Of a stretch of DNA of 64,000 bases, positions 56,495 to 64,000 are shown one piece after another. Source of the DNA: Amoebidium appalachense. Its lineage: Eukaryota; Ichthyosporea. The stretch spans positions 1,488,001 to 1,552,000 of the forward strand of contig CAVNZM010000016.1 in the NCBI GenBank assembly GCA_963693365.1, in the 5' to 3' direction. How positions within the stretch are numbered: position 1 is the stretch's first letter; every line of letters starts with the position of its first letter. Position numbers and translations under genes: made by a program. The notes beneath the pieces are model-generated. The model was not told the DNA's origin and did no database searches. It saw nothing but the letters and a program-made list of their open reading frames with translations.

Positions 56495-56788
56495 CCCTTC
56501 CCGTTCTTCCCCATCCCCCCTATCATCCCCTTCCCCCCAAACACCACCCCGGCTTATACAGTAGCTAACATTTGACAATTGTGGAAGGTGCACGTCAAGA
56601 CACCTATTATGCATGCATGCATGCAATACTTCTAAGTAGGTTAACGTTGAATGGGTTTTTCCGGAAAATTCCTTCAGAGAGCACTCCGTATAGAACTTTG
56701 ATGGTGTGCATGCCGCAGCCAGGCATGCCCCTCCCCCCTGCCCCTCCCCCTCCTCGCCCCCTCCTCCCCCCGCCCCCCCCCCCCCCCC

Positions 56789-56829
<41 letters not shown>

Positions 56830-57036
56830 CATCATATCTCTAATATGTATAACATGTATTAATGACATTTCTATGTCATCTCCACATAGCATATATGAAT
56901 GGCAGTGCATGCATTCAAGACTTCGTGGCTAGCCACACTAGGCAGTCTGGAGGGAAATTTTCGGAAATTTCCGCGTCCGTGTATACAGCTCGGGTATTCT
57001 GTTGCTTGCCCCCCCCCCCCCCCCCCCCCCCTCCCC

Positions 57037-57082
<46 letters not shown>

Positions 57083-57455
57083 ATATACAGACACACACTT
57101 CGGGTTTTGTGTGTATTGTCGTGCCTTAAAAAAAACAAAAACCTTACGGAAAACATTTTGTTTTGATGTTTGAATACACTAGTCGAATGAAGCTATAGTA
57201 CGTTTCCAACATATATCCAGAAATTCCGGAGAAACCAGACGGAAGTTGGGTGCGCAGCCCTACGCGCATAGGCGAGCAGCACTAATTTTCGCGCAAGTAC
57301 AAATTTCCACCTTCGCTCTGGATTTGGACCTTTCCCGAAATTCCCAGGAGTACCCAACATCCAAATTTTGGATCAGATTTAAAGGCCTCTGAAGAACCTA
57401 TCTGTGCCGGTAGGATTTCCGTCTATTCGCCGGAAATAATTTCTACTTATTTTCG

Positions 57456-57521
<66 letters not shown>

Positions 57522-59130
57522 GAGGGGGGTGGGTTCTACTTAAATTTCCGGAATGGGGGGGGGGGGGAGGGGGGGGGAGGGGGGGGGGGGGGGGGGAAAG
57601 GGGGGGAAGGGCAGGAGGAAACACGTAGTGATGCACACAGATAGTATGGTTGGTTGCTACTGTAGGTGTCCTCGTCGACATGGGCCCAAATAACGGGTGT
57701 ACATGTGCAAGTTGGGCCCGGGGAGGGGGGAGGGGAGGAGGGGCGGGCGCAAGGGGGGGGGGGGGGGGGGAGGGGGGGGAGGGGGGAGGGGGGAGGGGCC
57801 GCCTGAGTCGCTACGGCAGGAGCTAAACCAAGAGAAGAAGCTCGTGTGGTCACTTGCGGATTTGATGCATTACAATTGTCTCCTTCTTACACCCCCCCCC
57901 CCCCCTCCCCCCCCCCCCCCCCCCCCCCCCACACACACACACATACCCCCCCCCCCCCCCTCTCTTTCCCCCCGGTCCCCCCTCCCCCCCTCCATCCCTC
58001 TATGAGATATACACGCGCACGTGCCCGTGCGTGGACACCTTCCCTAAGTGGCCCAGCCGGGCAGCACACAAACACACACACACACAACACATACACACAC
58101 ACACACAAACAGAAACACACACACACGCAGAATCCCAACCCTCAAACATGCAATTCAACATCACAATAATCAAGCTGGACTATATTCTTAAGCGTAGCAA
58201 AAAAAAGAAAAAAAGCTATTCTTAAAAAATATGACTCGATTATAGCTTTTAAAAGACATGACATGCTTAGGAAATGCAACATTCCCTTTGCACGCCTCGA
58301 GCCTGCCCTGGACCCGATTGGGTCCCCCAAAACTTCTTATTTTTGGGCAGTTTGAGCATACTCGCGTACTGTAAAGTGCCTGAGTGTGCCGATGATGAAC
58401 CCAGCTAGAGCTTGGTCTATATTCTCAGGAAAAAGATCGGTCATTTGCCTCTGCGACTCAAGATAATAGAGTCATTTCGAAATTTTCTTTGATCGTACCT
58501 CGGTAACAGAGCATAGCCAGGAGGTGCTGCTGTGGAAAAGCAGGTGTGTGCCAGCCACGTAACACTTTGAAACCGCCAATCGAAAGAGAGAATATCTTGA
58601 ATAGAGTTGGGCGTCAATAGATCGCGGGAGGTGCAGCTTGCACACGTGTCACTGAACTCAGTGACGCTTATAAATCATACGTTACTCGGAAAACATGAGG
58701 TTGTCTTGAATGCTGCTTCCTTTTTTGCTACTGATAAAGGGGGTTTTCTTTTTTTTTTTTTTTGCCACAACAAAGTTTTTTTCTCTCTGAGCATTTAAAC
58801 CCGACAAGAGACGTAATATATTTGGGTATCGATGTGATTGAACACATGACCATGATCATGTTCTATGTCATGCATTCGAGTTCAAGTTCGCCGATTCGAA
58901 AACAGACTGAACTGTGGGCTATAACAAGTAGCTTGGCTGGGTTAGCATTAAACACACAGGGTCATAGTGTGTCAGATACACGCGCACGTAGGCTCTTAGG
59001 GTTCTATCGATCATCGATATATCGAGCCGAGCATGCTGCAGAAGCTGCAGACGCGTGTGTGCACGGGCTTCTAGCGAGCATGCATCCCCTCCTTTACCTC
59101 TTCCCCCTCCCCCCTTTCAACATCTTCTTT

Positions 59131-59166
<36 letters not shown>
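55801..59166. other. Spacer with C/G runs, no supported gene
   Basis: C runs at 56460-56491, 56776-56827, 57010-57068, 57893-57930 and 59133-59169; G runs at 57469-57520, 57556-57596 and 57751-57770; CA tracts; AT-rich unique sequence. A plus-strand frame at 58800-59090 has ordinary composition (NPTRDVIYLGIDVIEHM) but no family, partner exon or promoter that I can support. Confidence 0.5.
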
Positions 59167-59173
<7 letters not shown>

Positions 59174-60054
59174 GGAAGTAGAGTCCGCTGTGACTAGGGT
59201 CGTCGTGGCGCGCTTGGGCGCTGACCCGTTTTTTACTGCTTTCAGTGTGTTAACTCCATGACTGAACTCCATGACTGAACTCCATGTCTGCACCTGGCAG
59301 AGACGTGGCTTATATACCCGTGGGGCAGCAGTCTGGAATGTAATCCGGATGCCAGGCGCTAATCGGATTGGTTACTTTCATTTAGAGATCTCTGGGACCA
59401 GTGAACCAATCGTTTGCAGTCAAAACACAGTTGGCAACATTCCTCAACTATGCAGATGTGCATGTGGTGATCGAGTGTCAGCGTGTGTCTGTGTACACGG
59501 AACCAATTGTAAAGCTAACATACACATATTGTGGAGTGAGCGTAAGTCTGCACTCCAACACCCCTACCCAATTGGAGAAGTGTACACACCACTAGAGAAG
59601 AGAGACTCGGAGTGAGTGTGGCTGCTTGCAGGGTACACCGGGGTGTGCATTCCACTGTGGTGCGTGCCCCGCCAATGAAGTGGAATACTTGACGTTGATG
59701 TTGCAGGCTGCTGCGGATGGAGTTTGTGGAAGCGAAAGTCTCTACTTCACGGAAATACGCTCGCGGGTGTAGGGTACAGCCTAGAAGTCGGTTTCTGGCT
59801 CCTCCGTTCAAGGCGTCGTAGGGGACGTGAAGTTAGAGGCCGCAGTGGAAGCGTGCTGGGCCCATAACCCTGTTGGAAGTAGAGTCCGCTGTGACTAGGG
59901 TCGTCGTGGCGCGCTTGGGCGCTGACCCGTTTTATACTGCTTTCAGTGTGTTAACTCCATGACTGAACTCCATGACTGAACTCCATGTCTGCACCTGGCA
60001 GAGACGTGGCTTATATACCCGTGGGGCAGCAGTCTGGAATGTAATCCGGATGCC
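59167..60054. repeat. 187-bp direct repeat pair, 701 bp apart
   Basis: 59167-59353 and 59868-60054 are identical apart from one base. Each begins CCCTGTTGGAAGTAGAG, contains three AACTCCATG repeats and a GGCTTATATACCCG TATA-like box, and ends ATCCGGATGCC. The left copy starts right after a long C run and the right copy ends in a C run. This may be a pair of terminal repeats around a 514-bp non-autonomous element, or a 701-bp tandem duplication primed by C runs. Confidence 0.85.
59400..59595 (+). CDS. Open frame between the direct repeats
   Basis: Ordinary-composition plus-strand frame reading TQLATFLNYADVHVVIECQ and VYTEPIVKLTYTYCGVSV, with GTTTGCAG before it and AGC|GTAAGT inside its 3' end. 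It could be a small exon or chance. No family recognised. Confidence 0.22.
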
Positions 60055-60070
60055 CCCCCCCTCCCATATA

Positions 60071-60297
60071 TATGGGCATTCGACCATCCATCTACACATA
60101 TATTCATGGATAATCAGTGTGAGAGTTTCAAACTTTATAATTACTGTACCAAGAGCATCCAGGCCACATAGTTGGATTGCTCCAGAGACGAGCCACATGG
60201 CATCGCAACTGTTAACGTTAATGATCTCCTTCATATCATATCGGCCGGCCAGCAGACCCTTATAATAACTATTGTTTTTATGGGCAGAAATGAACAA
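60071..60297 (-). CDS. Unassigned open frame
   Basis: Minus-strand frame reading YDMKEIINVNSCDAMWLVSG and VIIKFETLTLIIHEYMCRW outside simple repeats, starting just beyond the right copy of the direct repeat. Not recognised. Confidence 0.2.
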
Positions 60298-60458
60298 GGG
60301 GGGGGTTTACGCTGTTTACTCGAGGCAAATGAACAATTGTGATCTTAAGAAATGAAAATTTTTACCACAAGAGAATCTCTAATATCAAACAAGTGAGCCT
60401 ACACCTCTCATACATGAAATAAACTCTAAACGAAAACACTCATACCATTTCACACCGG

Positions 60459-60792
60459 CTATGGAACACGCACATAGCCCAGCTCGACCATAACTATACC
60501 CCCCACATCCTCATTCTTTTTACCCTTGAGAGACATCCAGCGCTGGTCGAAAAAGTTTGTCTCCGGCGCCTGCACTAGGGGAACTTGCACCTGCCCAACC
60601 ATCTTCTCCCCCATCAGCCCGTTATCCTTCAGCACTTGGATAATGACGGGGGGTGGTAGCTTGCCCGAGGTGACGTCCAAGGGAACGGTGAAGGCAAGGG
60701 GTGGGTCCCACTGGCACACGGTGGATTTGCTCTCCTTTTTGCTGGATTTGGTTTTGGCTACCACCTGTGTGTACGTGTACGTGGACGTGTGC

Positions 60793-60860
<68 letters not shown>

Positions 60861-61621
60861 ATGCGCGTGCATGTGCGTTTGGGTGTGCAGCTGTGTGTGG
60901 CTGTGTGTGTTGGGCTAGAGGGGGAGGTGGATTGAGGATTGGGGGGGTGGGGGTGGGGAGGGGAGACGGGGGGAGGGGGGAGGGGGGAGGGGCAGGAGGA
61001 GGAGGAGGGGGGGGGGGGAGGGGGGGGGAAGGCAGATGTGTTAAGTGAATGGACAGTGGTGTGTGCCGAGGCCACAGCTGGTCTAGGAGTGGTTTTGTGG
61101 TAAATAAGGGTAAGGAAACGGTAAGCGGGTGAGACATGTACAAACAAAGCGAGTGAGGAGAAGGAGAGAGACGTCGGTAGGTTGGTTGGTTGGGTGGGTG
61201 GTGGTTGCTGTGCTTGTTTGTCGTGATGATCATGATGTTGGTGGTGGTGGTGGTGGTGCTTGGGGGAGAGGGGAGGGGGAGAAAGGAGGGGGAAGGGGGT
61301 GGAGGGGGGGATGTTCACATTAATCAATATGAACCAAAAGCAGTGATTTGTATTCCGTGAAATGACATCAATGTGTGTGTGGCGCCAACTGACCCAAGGT
61401 AGATCAACTAGACCAGCTACTATATTGAAAAAAGGTAGAATATGGATAAAGTTTTAAAGCAAATTCCTAAGGCAGATTCGAAATAAATGTGGCGCGGTGG
61501 TAGCCATGTTCTTTAGCACCCCACATCAGCTACCCAATATCGAGAATGCACCCCTCTGGTCAAACGGATTCATTCAAAAATATCTAATATCTTTACGTGC
61601 ACCGTCTCTTCATCAGGCTAT

Positions 61622-61652
<31 letters not shown>

Positions 61653-61697
61653 TTCCCTCCCGTGCCCCTCTTCCTCCACAACCCATTCACCACCCAT

Positions 61698-61730
<33 letters not shown>

Positions 61731-62385
61731 CCCCACAAAAAAAAAAAAAAAAAAAAAAAAAAAACACCCGCCCCACCCACCCCTATCCATACATCATCGC
61801 ACCCACCCACCCACCCACCCACCAGCCACATCTCATTCATCCATCAACTTGCAATAAAATTTGAAGCACACCCAACAAACCAACCAACCAACCATCTCTC
61901 CCCATCTCGTACCTTCAATCGTTTTTGTGGCCGCCACCATAGCCATCGGGGCAGAAACACATAGCGGTTGTGCAATTTGGGGTCACTACCCACCTGCCAG
62001 TTAAGCAGTAGCTTGAGGTGCAGTGCCGACTTAGAGATATCCTTTCCTTCTCTCACCACAACCTTGACGTATGCAGACCCGCTGGTGGCGTTGAGCACGT
62101 CTGACCGGATGCTGATCTTGCTGGGAGGAACATGAAGGTTGCCTGCTGTGGATTCGGATTGACCCTGAGGGTGGTTTGTGGGTTAGGGGCAATAACCTCA
62201 AAAATATATAATAATAATAATAATAAAAAGAATTGCATTGGCCAACTTGAATTGCGCGGGATCTGACTAAATAGGCATATGTGGAAATTTTTGCAGGAAG
62301 TCTTGGCGCGGTGAAAAGAAAAAGGTTGTAAGAAACAAACAAAAAGTAGGGATACCGTGTGGGTAGTGATGATGCAAAAAGATTA

Positions 62386-62426
<41 letters not shown>

Positions 62427-62616
62427 CACACACACACACACACACATCGAGAGAGCAGAGGTCTAATTAAAGCTCTGCTCGATGATGTGAACGAGGTTTG
62501 CGTAGAAGCAGTTTTATGTCAAGATAGGCTATTGATCACAGTTTTTTATTTTGTTTTTGTACGTGTACGTGTACGTGTGTGTGTGTGCTCTTATGTGTGT
62601 GTGCGCGCACGTGGGG

Positions 62617-62666
<50 letters not shown>

Positions 62667-63315
62667 TATCAGGTGGGAAAACAAAAATAATTCAGGAACA
62701 GGAGCAGGGCATGTGAGAAAACGTACTGAATAGTGGAATCCAGTGGTCCGCAAAAGACACATCATATACATCAAGCAGCAAAACTCACCGACTGCAGTTT
62801 GTCGAGTGCAATGGATGTCTGGCTAGGCCCGCATCTGAGCTTGCCGTAACTACCCTCTCCATGTCCGTCTGCATGCTGTGAAGACACAGGGCGGGGGGTG
62901 CGAGGAGGGGAGGTAAGACTTGCAGGTGCATCGGTAGAGGTTGGGGTGGGTGGGACTGGCGTTGGGGTAGGGGCTGGGGCAAGGGCAGGGGCAGGGGCAG
63001 GGGTGGGGGCAGAAGGGGCGGCTTGAGAGGGAGGTGTCTCCTCTTGGATGGTTGGCGGTTGGTTTTCGGTGTCGGAGGTCTTGCGCTGTAGCTGAAGAGG
63101 CTGTGGGGTGGGGTGGAGGAGAGGATGAGAGAAGGGTATGTGCGTTGTATGATGGCACCAACACTGAGTTAAAAAAGGAATTATATGATTGTATTTTATT
63201 TATATTGTTCGTGTGAAAATGTAATTTCTTTTTTTTTTTTTTTTTTTTTCCGAACTTCCTTCCTTTTTTTTTTTTTTTTTTTTTTTTTCTTTTTTGTGGG
63301 GTGGGGGTGGGGGGT

Positions 63316-63347
<32 letters not shown>

Positions 63348-63600
63348 GCGAAGCACATAGGATCGCACTATTTTGCAGAAAACCGTGCAAATTTGTCATA
63401 CAACTCAAAGCCCCGCAAAAACAGCACAGTCCTCCTCACACATCCAGCCACGAACCATGAAACCCACTACAGCAGAGTCCAACCAACCACATAGGCGTAC
63501 GCCAATAGAACATGAAAACACATCCACGTACCGGTGGCTTCGGCTTGGAGGCAACCTCAAAGTCGAAGGGGGCAGGTCCTTGCCATGCTGTAAGGCCCAT
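60459..63600 (-). CDS. C2-like domain protein with proline-rich linker, 3' part (4 exons, 312 aa visible)
   Basis: Exons 63532-63600, 62789-63100, 61913-62164 and 60459-60764 join in phase 0 throughout (939 nt). The visible start [15 protein letters not shown] directly follows a T-rich tract and CCCCAG, so this is probably an internal exon with more gene beyond the window. Residues about 24-100 are Pro/Ala/Thr-rich. Then comes [20 protein letters not shown], a basic/aromatic segment ([17 protein letters not shown]) and a C2-like beta-sandwich ([11 protein letters not shown], then [57 protein letters not shown]). C2 domains commonly bind membranes or proteins, some with calcium. The usual Asp cluster is not evident, so calcium binding is doubtful. 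Confidence 0.75.
60797..60860. repeat. (GT)n microsatellite near a splice acceptor
   Basis: On the gene strand (CA)n is followed by GTACACACAG, the acceptor of the last exon of the C2-like gene (60764). Confidence 0.9.
62390..62450. repeat. C run plus (CA)n
   Basis: About 36 C then 10 CA units, intronic in the C2-like gene. Confidence 0.9.
62617..62665. repeat. Poly-G run
   Basis: About 47 G residues, intronic in the C2-like gene. Confidence 0.95.
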
Positions 63601-63927
63601 GCTGGGGTTAGATATTGCCACGACCGAAAAAAAAAAAAAATAGAGGGGGCAAAGAATAAAAAAGAAGCTAGAAAAATGAAGGTAGAAAAAAACCAATAAC
63701 AAAAAAAAAAAGGGCCATCCAGCGCTCTCCCATTCTGTCGGGATTGATGTTCTCACGTGTGTAAAGGCAAGTGCACGTGTGTGTATATGCCTGTCGTTTT
63801 AACAAAAGAAAGACGTTGCCACCTATCCCCTTCCCCCTCTCTGTTTTGGGGAGGAAGGGGGGGGGTGGGGTGGGGGGGGGGGGGGGGGGTTGTATTATGC
63901 AGCACAATTGTTTTGGCTGTGATGTGC

Positions 63928-63928
<1 letters not shown>

Positions 63929-63978
<50 letters not shown>
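63929..63978. repeat. (GT)n microsatellite
   Basis: About 24 GT units at the window edge. Confidence 0.95.
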
Positions 63979-63981
<3 letters not shown>

Positions 63982-64000
63982 TGAATTTTTGTATTCAGGA

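Overview
The window looks like nuclear DNA of an intron-rich, probably unicellular eukaryote. It has GT-AG introns, TATA- and CCAAT-type promoters, AATAAA signals, and genes broken into exons of 40-320 nt. I cannot name the organism. The gene set (LYR-motif mitochondrial factor, GRAM-VASt-TM lipid-transfer protein, LURP-one/tubby-like protein, BTB-propeller protein, C2-type protein, RGS-like fragment) is widely shared among eukaryotes. The sequence is saturated with (GT/CA)n, (GA/CT)n and long poly-G/poly-C runs. These create nearly all of the long His/Thr, Cys/Val, Pro, Gly and Ser/Leu open frames, which I treat as noise.

Layout. 1-960 (-): 3' end of an RGS-like gene. 1564-1893 (-) and 3108-3329 (+): two members of a small signal-peptide/one-TM protein family; the second is truncated by an inverted self-copy. 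A third member lies at 53837-54127 (-). 3924-5376 (+): an unrecognised gene with a probable 41-nt intron. 5380-10900: G-run tandem repeats, a cluster of CCAAT boxes (7244-8149 and beyond), and a decayed retrotransposon RNase H (8756-9220, -).

10942-29000 (-): a 17-exon gene whose phases all agree and give a 592-aa protein in the order GRAM - VASt/StART-like - transmembrane helix, the architecture of Lam/Aster (GRAMD1) sterol-transfer proteins at membrane contact sites. Its introns hold a 441-bp palindrome, an antisense exon-like copy, partial exon duplications and a ~115-bp dispersed repeat. 31411-35202 (+): a four-exon LYRM2 homologue of 88 aa. 37267-41726 (+): a four-exon LURP-one-related protein of 245 aa. 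43426-46425 (-): a BTB(T1)/beta-propeller protein resembling KCTD3/SHKBP1. 46.9-60.4 kb is mostly repeats, with a possible first exon (+), possible retrotransposon remnants and a 187-bp near-identical direct repeat 701 bp apart. 60459-63600 (-): the 3' part of a gene with a proline-rich linker and a C2-like domain.

The genes do not form a visible pathway. The recurring theme is genome mechanics: tandem and inverted duplications whose ends lie in or near G/C runs, and introns whose 3' splice sites are often fed by (CA)n instead of an ordinary pyrimidine tract. All exon calls come from reading frames, splice dinucleotides, phase agreement and family memory; no search was run.
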